Shown: positions 37,511-47,068 of the stretch, piece by piece
Numbering within the stretch: position 1 is the first letter of the stretch
Layout: each line of letters opens with the position of its first letter
NCBI RefSeq assembly: GCF_026343945.1
Contig: NZ_JAPKNJ010000002.1
Span: 682,001 to 746,000, forward strand
Length of the DNA stretch: 64,000 nucleotides
Reading direction: 5' to 3'
DNA from: Kaistia algarum
Lineage (GTDB): Bacteria > Pseudomonadota > Alphaproteobacteria > Rhizobiales > Kaistiaceae
Translations under genes and position numbers: made by a program
Notes under the pieces: model-generated
Seen by the model: the letters and a program-made list of their open reading frames with translations, nothing else
Database searches by the model: none
Told to the model about the DNA's origin: nothing

Positions 37511-37591
37511 ACCCATCATCTATATAGGCGGACCGCAGCTCTCAAACGATATGCGAACCGTGCCGGGCCTTGCGCCGCGACGATGCCGTTC

Positions 37592-37972
37592 TCAGAAATC
37601 GTCCTGCTTATCGGGCGGAACCATGTTCTCGAGGCCGCGAAGCAGTTCCTCTTCCGACATGCGATCAAAGGCGATCGCATTGTCTTCGGCGACGTCGTCC
37701 TCGCCGGCGCCCAGAAGCTGGAGATCCTGCTCCGGCTCGTCGACTTCGACATATTTCTGGAGCGAATGAATCAGATCTTCCTTGAGATCGTCGGGCGCGA
37801 CCATCTCATCGGCAATCTCTCGCAGGGCGACAACGGGGTTCTTGTCGTTGTCGCGGGCGACGGTCAGCGACGAGCCGCTGGCGATCATGCGGGCGCGATG
37901 GGCGGCCAGCAGCACGAGCTCGAAGCGGTTCTCGACCTTGTCGACGCAATCTTCCACGGTCACGCGTGCCAT
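37592..37972 (-). CDS. rpoZ: RNA polymerase omega subunit
   Basis: 126 residues with the omega core [31 protein letters not shown] and [12 protein letters not shown], plus the acidic C-terminal extension seen in alphaproteobacteria. It stabilises the beta' subunit of RNA polymerase. It is the first gene of the minus-strand block and divergent from the NYN gene at 38231; both promoters should lie in 37973-38230. Confidence 0.95.
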   Translation of the reverse strand: MARVTVEDCVDKVENRFELVLLAAHRARMIASGSSLTVARDNDKNPVVALREIADEMVAPDDLKEDLIHSLQKYVEVDEPEQDLQLLGAGEDDVAEDNAIAFDRMSEEELLRGLENMVPPDKQDDF

Positions 37973-38230
37973 GGGGTCTCCTCAACGGATCCGGACGGGG
38001 TTCAAGCGCGGACACATAAGCGGCGAAGCGGGCGAATGCAAGGCAGATGCACCGCCCTCTGGTTTTCCAGGCCGGTTTTCCCGGCGATTTACCATTTCGC
38101 CACAAGTCTTACCGAATTGTTTGCGAGGCGCCGCTTCACACGATATTGATTCAAAGTTGCAAAACCACCTTCCCATCTCGCTCTGCACCGGAGAAGTGCA
38201 GGTTCGTCAGCTAAATTGGATATTCAAATT

Positions 38231-38833
38231 ATGCTCGACTCCCGAGAAAAAATTGCCCTTTTCATCGACGGCGCCAATCTGTACGCGACCGCCAAGTCGC
38301 TCGCCTTCGATATCGACTACAAGAAACTTCTCGGTGAATTTCAGTCGCGCGGCTATCTTTTGCGCGCCTATTATTACACCGCCCTGTCGGAGGATCAGGA
38401 ATACTCGTCCATCCGGCCATTGATCGACTGGCTCGACTATAATGGCTATTCGGTGGTGACGAAGCCGACCAAGGAATTCTTCGATTCGGCAGGCCGGCGG
38501 AAGATCAAGGGCAACATGGATATCGAGCTTGCCATTGATGTGATGGAGCTTTCGGACCATGTCGACCATGTCGTGCTGTTCTCCGGTGACGGCGATTTTC
38601 GCTCCCTCGTCGAGGCGGTGCAGCGCAAGGGCCGTAAGGTCTCCGTCGTATCGACGCTCGCCACCCAACCTCCGATGATCGCCGACGAACTGCGCCGCCA
38701 GGCAGATCATTTCATCGATATCGTCAGCCTGCAGTCCAAGATCGGCCGCGATCCGAGCGAACGGGCGCATCGCGCCGCCGAGCGCCAGCAGGTCCCGGCC
38801 AGCTTCGACGACGAATTCGACGAAGAAGTCTGA
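38231..38833 (+). CDS. NYN (LabA/DUF88) domain protein
   Basis: 200 residues from the ATG at 38231; a TTG at 38216 is a weaker start. The NYN/PIN-like acidic motifs are intact: IALFIDGANLYATAKS at the N-terminus, KGNMDIELAIDVM in the middle and VVLFSGDGDFRSLVEAVQRK. These aspartates form the metal site of predicted NYN ribonucleases. The C-terminus is acidic (FDDEFDEEV). The gene is followed after 17 bp by a uracil-DNA glycosylase gene. Confidence 0.92.
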   Translation: MLDSREKIALFIDGANLYATAKSLAFDIDYKKLLGEFQSRGYLLRAYYYTALSEDQEYSSIRPLIDWLDYNGYSVVTKPTKEFFDSAGRRKIKGNMDIELAIDVMELSDHVDHVVLFSGDGDFRSLVEAVQRKGRKVSVVSTLATQPPMIADELRRQADHFIDIVSLQSKIGRDPSERAHRAAERQQVPASFDDEFDEEV

Positions 38834-38850
38834 CGCGGCTGAGTGCCGCC

Positions 38851-39492
38851 ATGAGCCTCTGCGAGGTGGGTCCGGACCGGGACTGTCCGCTGTGCCCTCG
38901 TCTTGTGGCCTTTCGCGAGACGTGGCGGGCGCGCGAGCCCGGCTGGCACAATGCTCCAGTCCAATCCTTCGGCTCTGCCGATTCGAGGCTTCTGATCGTC
39001 GGGCTTGCGCCCGGCCTTCGCGGCGCCAATCGCACCGGCCGCCCCTTCACGGGCGACTATGCCGGAGACCTTCTTTATAGCACGCTCATCGCATTCGGCT
39101 TTGCCCAGGGCGAATTCAAAGCGCGCCCCGATGACGGCTTGACGCTCGTCGACGCGGCGATCGCCAACGCCGTTCGCTGCGTACCGCCCGAGAACAAGCC
39201 GACGACGGAAGAAATCCGCACCTGCCGGCCGTTCCTCCGCGCTTCGATCGACGCGATGCCGCGCCTTCGCGTCGTCGTCGCGCTCGGCAAGATCGCGCAC
39301 GATTCGCTTGTGGTCGCGCTCGGTCGCCGGATGTCGGCGCATCGCTTCGGGCATGGCGCCGTGCACGAGATCGGCGGTCTGGCGGTTTTCGACAGCTATC
39401 ACTGCTCCCGATACAACACGAACACGGGCGTTCTGACGCCGGCGATGTTCCGCGACGTGTTCGCGGCAGTGCGAGAGCGGCTGGACGGCTGA
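38851..39492 (+). CDS. Family 5 (UDGb-type) uracil-DNA glycosylase
   Basis: 213 residues. The catalytic-region motif VGLAPGLRGANRTGRPFTGD matches family 5 enzymes. Four cysteines suited to a [4Fe-4S] cluster are present: CPLCPRL, AVRCVPPENK and TCRPFLR. The second motif, usually HPSxxN, reads HCSRYNTNTG, with the proline replaced. It removes uracil and other deaminated bases from DNA. It forms a likely two-gene unit with the NYN gene. Confidence 0.92.
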   Translation: MSLCEVGPDRDCPLCPRLVAFRETWRAREPGWHNAPVQSFGSADSRLLIVGLAPGLRGANRTGRPFTGDYAGDLLYSTLIAFGFAQGEFKARPDDGLTLVDAAIANAVRCVPPENKPTTEEIRTCRPFLRASIDAMPRLRVVVALGKIAHDSLVVALGRRMSAHRFGHGAVHEIGGLAVFDSYHCSRYNTNTGVLTPAMFRDVFAAVRERLDG

Positions 39493-39854
39493 AGGGCCTC
39501 GCCGCACAGCCTTCCAGGCGCACGAAATGCCGTCGATCTCAACCGACATATGTGACTTTTTCGTAGCACGCTTCGATTGCCACGCTTCACAAAATCCTCA
39601 TTATCCACTTGATATTACTATGTTTATTTCTTCATCAGTTCAGGTCATGTAGCAAACTAGTTACATTGCCTTATAAACAGATTACCGCTGGGTATCTCCG
39701 CTTCACCCCATAAGCGAACACGGCTATCCATTGATGTGCCGGGGGGCTTGATGCCGACCCGCAGAGGACGGTGGCCACAACGACGGCTGCTCCGGAGCGC
39801 AAGCTGCGGAGGAGCGACTGCACCGCCCGGCCACATCTGAACCGGAGAACCAAT
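39493..39854. other. 362-bp leader region of porin 1, no gene seen
   Basis: AT-rich from about 39540 to 39700 and then GC-rich up to the start codon. TATAAA occurs at 39672-39677 without a good -35 partner, so I do not name a promoter. The last ~30 bp (ending CATCTGAACCGGAGAACCA) closely match the leader of porin 2. No convincing coding frame is present on either strand. Confidence 0.6.
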
Positions 39855-41165
39855 ATGAACTTCAGGACAATGCTTCTCGGGTCCGCCGCTGCGATGATCG
39901 TGGCTGGCGGAGCTCAGGCAGCGGATCTCACGGTCGCCGAGCCGGTCGACTATGTGAAGGTCTGCGACGCGTTCGGCGCGGGCTTCTACTATTCGCCCGG
40001 CACCGACACCTGCATCAAGGTCGGCGGCTATGTAAAGGTCGGTACATCGGTCGGCGACACGGATTTCGGCGACTACAACTCGACCTACCCGAACTCGCAG
40101 TGGTCGAACTTCTACACGGAAGTGTCGATCCAGCTGACGGCTTCGTCGGTCACCGAATTCGGTAACCTGACCGGCTTCATCGACATGCGGGCTCAGACCG
40201 GCAATACGGGCGGCTTCAACACCTCCCTGACGCAGGCCGTGAACTCGACGACCAAGTCGGCCTATATCGACAGCGCTTATCTTCAGCTCGGGCCGATCAA
40301 GGCAGGTTACTTCACCTCGCTGTTCGACTTCGGCCGCGGCTATAACGACACCGGCTTCTTCGGCTCGGATACGACCGCCGACCAGGTCCAGCTGAACTAC
40401 CAGGTCAACGGCTTCGGTCTTGCCATCTCGGTCGAAGACCAGCGCGATCGTGGCGCCTCGGGCAATCTCGGCGGCCTGACGTCGAGCACCGACGTGAGCT
40501 ACGCCTATGACAGCAGCACCGGTCAGTATTACCCGGTTCTGTCGACGACCTATGCCAATGGTGGTTCGGACAACATCCCGACCGTGGTCGGCGCTGTCAG
40601 CTACGCCTCGGGAATCATTTCGGCCAAGATTGCGGCTGCCTATACCGACATAGCCCTGGATCGCACGGGTACCGGCACGGCCGCCAACCCCTTCGACTAC
40701 ACCTCGCAGACCGGCTGGGCCGTCGGCGGCAACGTCGAGTTCGCCCTCGACAGCTTCTCGGCCGGCGACAAGTTCGTCATCGCCGGTGCCTATGGCGACA
40801 ATGCCAACACGTTCACGGGCATTGCCGGCGGCACCTCGGTAGCTGGCCTCAGCGGCTATGCGTCCCAGTCCGTGGCCGCTCTGTCGGCAGGCACCAGTTG
40901 GAGCGTCGGCGCTTCGTACAAGCATGTCTGGACCCCGTCGATCTGGACGGCGGCTTCGGGCGGCTACGCTTCGTATGAAGGCGACGGTACCTGGCATGGC
41001 GCCGATAGCCTGACGGCTTGGCGCGCGGTTCTCGGCACGGGCTGGACCCCGGTCAAGGGTCTCGATGTCCTGCTCGAGGGCTCGTACAACAAGGTAGACG
41101 GCGAAGGCACCATCTCAGACGGCGACGCCTGGGCCGGCGTGCTCTGGCTGAAGCGTTCCTGGTAA
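39855..41165 (+). CDS. Rhizobial Omp2-type porin (tandem copy 1)
   Basis: 436 residues. A signal peptide ends at AGGAQA before ADLTVAEPVDYVKVC. The mature N-terminus has the hallmark of rhizobial porins (VCDAFGAGFYYSPGTDTCIK, two cysteines), then alternating amphipathic strands. The C-terminus ends in the aromatic WLKRSW. It should form a trimeric outer-membrane channel for small solutes. The next gene is a paralogue nearly identical over the first ~190 residues. Differences concentrate in presumed surface loops such as GNLGGLTSSTDVSYAYDSST. A hairpin terminator follows at 41234. Confidence 0.95.
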   Translation: MNFRTMLLGSAAAMIVAGGAQAADLTVAEPVDYVKVCDAFGAGFYYSPGTDTCIKVGGYVKVGTSVGDTDFGDYNSTYPNSQWSNFYTEVSIQLTASSVTEFGNLTGFIDMRAQTGNTGGFNTSLTQAVNSTTKSAYIDSAYLQLGPIKAGYFTSLFDFGRGYNDTGFFGSDTTADQVQLNYQVNGFGLAISVEDQRDRGASGNLGGLTSSTDVSYAYDSSTGQYYPVLSTTYANGGSDNIPTVVGAVSYASGIISAKIAAAYTDIALDRTGTGTAANPFDYTSQTGWAVGGNVEFALDSFSAGDKFVIAGAYGDNANTFTGIAGGTSVAGLSGYASQSVAALSAGTSWSVGASYKHVWTPSIWTAASGGYASYEGDGTWHGADSLTAWRAVLGTGWTPVKGLDVLLEGSYNKVDGEGTISDGDAWAGVLWLKRSW

Positions 41166-41233
41166 GACAGACCGCTCAAAAACAAGAAAAGTCCTGATCT
41201 CATAAGTCCCCCACCCCGGGTCAAACTGCGAAA

Positions 41234-41259
41234 GGCTCGCCTCACGGCGGGCCTTTTTT
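41234..41259 (+). terminator. Rho-independent terminator of porin 1
   Basis: GGCTCGCC-tcac-GGCGGGCC (8-bp stem with one G-T pair) is followed by TTTTTT. An almost identical copy follows porin 2, including the preceding CCCCCACCCCGGGTC element. Confidence 0.9.
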
Positions 41260-41431
41260 CATCGGCAAGGCCGACTGCCAAACGCCCGCGAAAGAGTGGT
41301 TCGAGACCGGTTCAGATTCGGCGAGCCGCTCCGAAGCTTCGGACACACTCAGAAATAATCCGAAGCTAACAGAAATATAAATCCCATAAATCGATACTTC
41401 GTACTCGATTGTTTCGTTATGTTTCCGCTCT

Positions 41432-41473
41432 TATCTATCGTATTTCCATATCAACGAAGTGTAACGATAGATA
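41432..41473. promoter_or_regulatory. 10-bp perfect inverted repeat upstream of porin 2
   Basis: TATCTATCGT (41432-41441) is repeated inverted as ACGATAGATA (41464-41473) around a 22-bp spacer in the AT-rich region about 270-300 bp before the porin 2 start. It could bind a dimeric regulator at two sites or form a stem in a transcript. Confidence 0.5.
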
Positions 41474-41738
41474 TCGAAACCACAACGTATTGATTATTAT
41501 ACGGTTTTTTCTGATCTACCGCCCGTCATGCGGATATTGTGTATCTCTTTTGTTACGCGCTATGTCGCTCAGCTGCCTTCGAAGCAATTGTTGTTGGCGC
41601 AAAATCTCACCCCGCGTACCAATTGTTGCGTCGGGGGGCGCATAGCCGGCTCGCAACGACCGAAGCCAGGACGGCGGCGGTTCGAAGCGCGACGGCGAGG
41701 GAACAGGTGACCCGCCCCATCTGAATCGGAGAAGCAGG

Positions 41739-43046
41739 ATGAATATCAGAAGCTTGTTCTTTGGCTCCGCCGCCGCGATCGTCGCGGTCGGCGGCGCCCA
41801 TGCGGCGGATCTCACGGTCGCCGAGCCCGTCGATTACGTGAAGGTCTGCGATGCGTTCGGCGCAGGCTTCTACTATTCGCCCGGCACCGACACCTGCATC
41901 AAGGTCGGCGGCTATGTGAAGGTCGGCACGTCGGTCGGCGACACGGATTTCGGCAACTACAACTCGACCTACCCGAACTCTCAGTGGTCGAACTTCTACA
42001 CCGAAGTGTCGATCCAGCTGACGGCCTCGTCGGTCACCGAATTCGGTAACCTAACCGGCTTCATCGACATGCGCGCTCAGACCGGCAACACGGGCGGCTT
42101 CAACCAGTCGCTGACCCAGGCCGTGAACGCCACGACCAAGTCGGCCTACGTTGACAGCGCCTACCTGCAGCTCGGACCGTTGAAGGCTGGTTACTTCACG
42201 TCGCTGTTCGACTTCGGCCGCGGCTATACCGATACCGGCGTGTTCGGATCGGACACGACCGCCGACCAGGTCCAGCTGAACTACCAGGTCAACGGTTTCG
42301 GCCTCGCCCTCTCGGTTGAAGACCAGCGCGATCGCGGCTCGGTCGGCAACATCGATCTGTCGTCGTCGACGTCTGTCTCCTACGGCTACAATTCCAGCAC
42401 GGGTCAGTACTACCCGATCCTGTCGACCAAGTACGTCCAGGGCGGCGATGACAACATCCCGACCGTCATCGGCGCGGTCAGCTACGCTTCGGGCATCTTC
42501 TCGACCAAGCTCGCCGCGGCCTACACCGACATCGCCGTCGATCGTAGCGGCGCTGGCACGCTCGCCAATCCGATCACCTACACGTCGAAGACCGGCTGGG
42601 CGATTGGCGGCGACGTCGAATTCGCTCTCGACAGCTTCTCCGCCGGCGACAAGTTCACCGTCTTCGGCGCCTATGGCGACAACGCCAACTCGTTCACCGG
42701 CATCGCCGGCGGCACCTCGGTGGCAGGGATCGGCGGCTTCGACTCGCAGGCGATCGCGGCTGTGGCTCCGGGCACCAGCTGGAGCGCCGGTGCTTCGTAC
42801 AAGCATGTCTGGACCCCGACCGTCTGGTCGGCGCTGTCGGGCGGCTATGCCGAGTATGATGGCGACGGCAACTGGCGTGGCAATGACGGCCTTGACGCTT
42901 GGCGCATCCAGGCTTCGACCGATTGGTCGCCGGTCAAGGGCTTCGATATCATGCTCGACGGCGGCTATACCGACGTCAGCGGCAAGGGCTCGATCGCCGA
43001 CGGCAACGCCTGGGCTGCCAATCTCTGGCTGAAGCGTTCCTGGTAA
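41739..43046 (+). CDS. Rhizobial Omp2-type porin (tandem copy 2)
   Basis: 435 residues. Signal peptide MNIRSLFFGSAAAIVAVGGA ends before HAADLTVAEPVDY. The mature sequence is nearly identical to porin 1 through about residue 190. It then diverges in loops (NIDLSSSTSVSYGYNSSTGQ; FDSQAIAAVAPGTSWSAGAS) while keeping the strand pattern and the WLKRSW end. It is an outer-membrane general porin. The arrangement recalls the Brucella omp2a/omp2b pair, but both copies here are in the same orientation. It ends with its own terminator. Confidence 0.95.
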   Translation: MNIRSLFFGSAAAIVAVGGAHAADLTVAEPVDYVKVCDAFGAGFYYSPGTDTCIKVGGYVKVGTSVGDTDFGNYNSTYPNSQWSNFYTEVSIQLTASSVTEFGNLTGFIDMRAQTGNTGGFNQSLTQAVNATTKSAYVDSAYLQLGPLKAGYFTSLFDFGRGYTDTGVFGSDTTADQVQLNYQVNGFGLALSVEDQRDRGSVGNIDLSSSTSVSYGYNSSTGQYYPILSTKYVQGGDDNIPTVIGAVSYASGIFSTKLAAAYTDIAVDRSGAGTLANPITYTSKTGWAIGGDVEFALDSFSAGDKFTVFGAYGDNANSFTGIAGGTSVAGIGGFDSQAIAAVAPGTSWSAGASYKHVWTPTVWSALSGGYAEYDGDGNWRGNDGLDAWRIQASTDWSPVKGFDIMLDGGYTDVSGKGSIADGNAWAANLWLKRSW

Positions 43047-43113
43047 GACAAACCTCCCAAAAACAAGAAAAGTCCTGACCTTATAAGTCCCCCACCCCGG
43101 GTCTACTTCCAAA

Positions 43114-43140
43114 GGCTCGCCTCACGGCGGGCCTTTTTTT
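43114..43140 (+). terminator. Rho-independent terminator of porin 2
   Basis: Same hairpin as after porin 1 (GGCTCGCC-tcac-GGCGGGCC) with a T7 run. It lies about 68 bp after the stop codon. Confidence 0.9.
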
Positions 43141-43275
43141 GTGCTGACGTGGCCGTTCAAGGCAACGATGAGCCGCCGCTTGGTATCGTTCGGGTTCTAA
43201 TTGAACAGGCGATGATGCGAGGGAGCGGCGGACCGCGCCGGCTTATGCCGCTGTGGCCCATGAGGCCGCCGCCGA

Positions 43276-43752
43276 TCAGCCCTTGTCGCGCAGGACGCGG
43301 CTCTTCTCGCGGTTCCAGTCGCGTTCCTTCTCGGTGGCGCGCTTGTCGTGCAGCTTCTTGCCGCGCGCCAGGGCGATCTCGACCTTGGCGCGCCCCTTCT
43401 CGTTGAAGAAGATTTTGAGCGGGACGATCGTCATCCCCTCGCGCTGGACCGCCACGGCGAGCCGGCCGATTTCCTTCTTGTGCAGAAGGAGTTTCCGCGG
43501 CCGCTTCGTCTCATGGTTGAACTGGTTGGCCTGGAGATATTCCGGGATATAGGCGTTGTAGAGCCAGACCTCGCCGCCCTTTTCCGCGGCGTAGGACTCG
43601 CCGATCGTGCTGCGCCCGCCGCGCAGCGACTTGATCTCGGTGCCCGTGAGCATGATCCCGGCCTCGAAGACCTGGCCGATCTCGAAATCGTACCGGGCCC
43701 GCCGATTATCCGCCGCGAGCTTGTAGCGGTCGCTACCGGTGCCGCTGCTCAT
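43276..43752 (-). CDS. smpB: SsrA-binding protein SmpB
   Basis: 158 residues with SmpB motifs [40 protein letters not shown] and the basic C-terminal tail [17 protein letters not shown]. It delivers tmRNA to stalled ribosomes for trans-translation. It follows dapA by 13 bp on the same strand, a conserved dapA-smpB pair. The tmRNA gene itself was not found in this window. Confidence 0.96.
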   Translation of the reverse strand: MSSGTGSDRYKLAADNRRARYDFEIGQVFEAGIMLTGTEIKSLRGGRSTIGESYAAEKGGEVWLYNAYIPEYLQANQFNHETKRPRKLLLHKKEIGRLAVAVQREGMTIVPLKIFFNEKGRAKVEIALARGKKLHDKRATEKERDWNREKSRVLRDKG

Positions 43753-43765
43753 CGTTCCGTTCCAC

Positions 43766-44641
43766 TCAGTTGATCAGCCCCGCATGCACCATCGCCGAGC
43801 GGATGGTAGCACGGGTCGGCTCGGAAATGCCGACAAGCGGCAACCGCACGCGCTCATCGATGCGGCCGAGCAGCGACAGGGCATACTTGATGCCGGTCGG
43901 GTTGGGTTCGATGAAGATCGAATTGTGCAGCGGCATCAGGCGATCCTGATAGGCCAGCGCCTTGGCGTAGTCGCCGGACAGGCAGGCCTCCTGGAATTCG
44001 GCACAGAGCTTCGGCGCAACATTCGACGTGACCGAAATGCAGCCATGGCCGCCATGCGCGTTGAAAGCGAGCGCGGTTCCGTCCTCGCCCGAAAGCTGGA
44101 GAAAGTCCGGACCCATGGCGTGGCGCTGCAGGCTGACCCGGTCGATCTTCGCCGTCGCGTCCTTGACGCCGATGATGTTCGGCAACTCGAACAGCCGGGC
44201 CATCGTCTCGACGCTCATGTCGATCACGGAGCGCGGCGGGATGTTGTAGATGATGATCGGAATGCCGATGGCGTCGTTGATCGCCTTGTAGTGCTGGAAG
44301 AGACCTTCCTGATTCGGCTTATTGTAGTAGGGCGTGACCACAAGCACCGCGTTGGCGCCCGCGGCCTCGGCGTGGCGGGCGAGATCGATCGCCTCGGCCG
44401 TGTTGTTGGAGCCAGCGCCCGCGATCACCGGCACGCGCCCGGCGGCGACCTTGATCGTAAGCTCGACGACACGCTTGTGCTCCGCATGCGACAGGGTCGG
44501 GCTCTCGCCGGTCGTGCCCACCGGCACCAGACCATGCGATCCTTCCGTAATCTGCCAGTCGACGAAGCTCTCCAGCCGGTCTTCGTCGATGCCGCCCTCG
44601 CGCATCGGCGTGACCATGGCCGTGATGGAACCCTTGAACAT
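43766..44641 (-). CDS. dapA: 4-hydroxy-tetrahydrodipicolinate synthase
   Basis: 291 residues. The family pattern [20 protein letters not shown] at the N-terminus, [17 protein letters not shown], the Tyr region [18 protein letters not shown] and the Schiff-base Lys in [15 protein letters not shown] are present. It commits pyruvate and aspartate semialdehyde to lysine and diaminopimelate synthesis. It is cotranscribed with smpB and divergent from the transglycosylase gene. Confidence 0.96.
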   Translation of the reverse strand: MFKGSITAMVTPMREGGIDEDRLESFVDWQITEGSHGLVPVGTTGESPTLSHAEHKRVVELTIKVAAGRVPVIAGAGSNNTAEAIDLARHAEAAGANAVLVVTPYYNKPNQEGLFQHYKAINDAIGIPIIIYNIPPRSVIDMSVETMARLFELPNIIGVKDATAKIDRVSLQRHAMGPDFLQLSGEDGTALAFNAHGGHGCISVTSNVAPKLCAEFQEACLSGDYAKALAYQDRLMPLHNSIFIEPNPTGIKYALSLLGRIDERVRLPLVGISEPTRATIRSAMVHAGLIN

Positions 44642-44929
44642 GACCCGCTTCCGTCCCTTGCCGTCAATTGGCCCAATTCGATCCTGATAGAGCAGGAGCG
44701 GACGGGCATATCGCAGGCTTGCTGCGCTCTTCCTTGGGCCGGGAACATAGTAGGTGGCTCCAGTCAGGGCAAGGACCGGCGCTATCAGATGAGGGCGTCA
44801 AGCCTTTGTTCACCATGGCCCCCTACCCTTCGCAAGATGGTCGACCGGCGACGCTGTGACGTCGTTCATCGAGGCGGTACTACAAGCCGCCCATGATCGG
44901 GTCCGGCGCAGGCGAAGAGGAAGCGGAAC

Positions 44930-47068
44930 ATGGCGCAGCATTCGGGCAGAAGGGGGCGAGGCGAGCAGATGATCCGGATCGCTCTCGGGACACTGATTGC
45001 CGTGGCGCCGCTCAGCGATGCCTTCGCCGCGCCGAAGCCCCGCCCCAATCCGAGCCGCCAGTCGACCGACGACGACCTCGTCACGGCCGCAATCACGCCG
45101 GTCGCCAAGCCGACGACGGTGCAGCGCGCCAGCGCAGCCTCCCCGGCCAACGACCTGCTGGGCTCGCTTTCGCCGAGCCAGCTCGGGCTCGAAGCGGCGC
45201 TGAAGCTGCTCGACACCGGACAGGTAGGCAAGGCAGCCGCGATCGGCCGCATGATGCCCTACCCCACCAACCGTCACATTATCCAGTGGCTGGTCGCCCA
45301 GAGCGGCAGTCCGGATGTGTCTGTCACCGAGATTACCCAGACCGCCCAGGAACTATCCGACTGGCCCGGCCAATCGCTGATGCGACGGCGCGCCGAACAG
45401 GCGCTGAAGCGGATGAACGCCGATCCGCAGATGATCATCTCCGCCTTCTCCGGCACCGAACCGGGCTCGGATGAAGGCCTGATTCTCCTGACCGGAGCGC
45501 TGGTGCAAGCGGGGCGGACGAAAGACGCCGCAGCCCTCATCCGGCCGCATTGGCGCAAGGATTCCTTCTCGGACACCAATGAGCAGCAGATCCTGCAGCA
45601 ATTCGGCAATCTGCTGACACCGGCGGACCATAAGGCCCGCATGGACAAGTTCTTCTATGACGATGACGCTACCGAGGGCCTCGCCATCGCGAAGCTGCTC
45701 GACGCCGACACCCGCCAGCTCGCCGCCGCCCGGGCCGCCGTCGTGCGCAAGGACAAGAATGCCGGCGCGATGCTGGCCAAGGTGCCGGGCCGGCTGCAGA
45801 AGGACCCCGGCTATCTGTTTGCCAAGACGCAATATCTGCGTCGCAACGAGCAATATGTCGACGCCGCCAAGGTCATGATGCAGGCACCGCGCGATCCCGA
45901 CAAGTTGGTCGATCCCGACGCCTGGTGGGTCGAGCGGCGCGTGCTGTCGCGCGAACTGCTCGATCTTGGCGACCCGCGCACGGCCTACAAGCTGGTCTCC
46001 GAGCATTCGGCCGAATCGAGCAGCAACCAGGCGGATGCGGAGTTCCACGCCGGCTGGTACGCGTTGCGCTTCCTGAACGATCCGGCCTCGGGGCGGCGCC
46101 ATTTCGCCGCCATCCAGGCCGCGTCGACCATGCCGCTCAGCCAGTCGCGCGCCGAATATTGGCTCGGCCGTTCCGCCGAGGCGATGGGCGACAAGAGCGA
46201 AGCCATCGCCCAATACCGGCTGGCGAGCGCCTATCCGACCACTTTCTACGGCCAACTCGCCGCCGCGAAGCTCGGCATGAAGCAGCTTGCCCTCTCCAAG
46301 CCGCCAGAGGCCGACAGCGCGACGAAGAAGCGCTTCGCGAGCCGTGAAATGGTGCAGGCGATCCAGCGCTTCGGCGCCGCCGGCTATGACGACCGCACGC
46401 AGGCGTTCTACATGCAACTGGCCGATACGCTGACCAATCCGTCCGAAGTCGCGCTGCTGGCGCAGATGGCCGAAAAGAGCGGCAAACACCAGATCGCGCT
46501 GCAGATCGGCAAGAAGGCCTATACGCGCGGCATGCCGGTCGAGACGCTCGCCTTCCCGATCGCGGCGATCCCCCGCTCGGTGAAGACGACCAGCATCGAG
46601 AAATCGATCGTCTATGCCATTGCGCGTCAGGAGAGCGCGTTCAACCCCGGTGCCATCAGCCGCGCTGGCGCGCTCGGCCTGCTGCAACTGATGCCCGGCA
46701 CAGCCAAGATGGTGGCGAAGGCCGCTGGCGTTCCGTACAATGCCAAGAGGCTCACCACCGACCCCGGCTATAATGCGACGCTAGGCGCTGCTCATCTCGC
46801 CGATCTCGTCGGCGACTTCAACGGCTCCTACATCATGTCCTTCGCGGCTTATAATGCCGGCAAGAGCCGCGTGATGCAGTGGGTGGCCCAATATGGCGAT
46901 CCGCGCGATCCCAACGTCGATGCGATCGACTGGATCGAGCGCATTCCCTTCACGGAGACGCGCAACTACGTCATGCGCTGCACCGAGAATTTGCAGGTCT
47001 ATCGCGCCCGCCTCGGCGAGCCGGCCCTCGTGATCAACCAGGATCTGCATCGTGGCCGACCCGGCTAG
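44930..47068 (+). CDS. Soluble lytic murein transglycosylase
   Basis: 712 residues from the ATG at 44930 (AGGA nearby); an ATG at 44969 (MIRIALGTLIAVAPLSDAFA) gives a cleaner signal peptide. A long helical superhelix of about 500 residues precedes the Slt catalytic domain. The catalytic Glu lies in YAIARQESAFNPGAIS, followed by GALGLLQLMPGTAKMVAKAA, SFAAYNAGKSRVMQW and IPFTETRNYVMRC. It cleaves glycan strands to 1,6-anhydromuropeptides in the periplasm. The downstream hydrolase gene starts inside its last codons. Confidence 0.94.
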   Translation: MAQHSGRRGRGEQMIRIALGTLIAVAPLSDAFAAPKPRPNPSRQSTDDDLVTAAITPVAKPTTVQRASAASPANDLLGSLSPSQLGLEAALKLLDTGQVGKAAAIGRMMPYPTNRHIIQWLVAQSGSPDVSVTEITQTAQELSDWPGQSLMRRRAEQALKRMNADPQMIISAFSGTEPGSDEGLILLTGALVQAGRTKDAAALIRPHWRKDSFSDTNEQQILQQFGNLLTPADHKARMDKFFYDDDATEGLAIAKLLDADTRQLAAARAAVVRKDKNAGAMLAKVPGRLQKDPGYLFAKTQYLRRNEQYVDAAKVMMQAPRDPDKLVDPDAWWVERRVLSRELLDLGDPRTAYKLVSEHSAESSSNQADAEFHAGWYALRFLNDPASGRRHFAAIQAASTMPLSQSRAEYWLGRSAEAMGDKSEAIAQYRLASAYPTTFYGQLAAAKLGMKQLALSKPPEADSATKKRFASREMVQAIQRFGAAGYDDRTQAFYMQLADTLTNPSEVALLAQMAEKSGKHQIALQIGKKAYTRGMPVETLAFPIAAIPRSVKTTSIEKSIVYAIARQESAFNPGAISRAGALGLLQLMPGTAKMVAKAAGVPYNAKRLTTDPGYNATLGAAHLADLVGDFNGSYIMSFAAYNAGKSRVMQWVAQYGDPRDPNVDAIDWIERIPFTETRNYVMRCTENLQVYRARLGEPALVINQDLHRGRPG

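Larger units (their letters stand above)
41166..41738. other. 573-bp spacer between the tandem porins, no gene seen
   Basis: It holds the porin 1 terminator (41234-41259), a markedly AT-rich stretch (about 41340-41560) with a 10-bp perfect inverted repeat, and a GC-rich leader shared with porin 1. A 78-codon frame at 41409 has composition unlike neighbouring genes and is not accepted. The length leaves room for a promoter with upstream activator sites or a small RNA. Confidence 0.6.

Noticed and set aside
41409..41645. A 78-codon frame between the porins
   Set aside because: Its composition follows the AT-rich spacer, it has no ribosome binding site or recognisable pattern, and it runs into the shared porin leader.
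43141..43275. tmRNA gene next to smpB
   Set aside because: No tRNA-like ends or tag reading frame were recognised, and the spacer is too short for a complete tmRNA.
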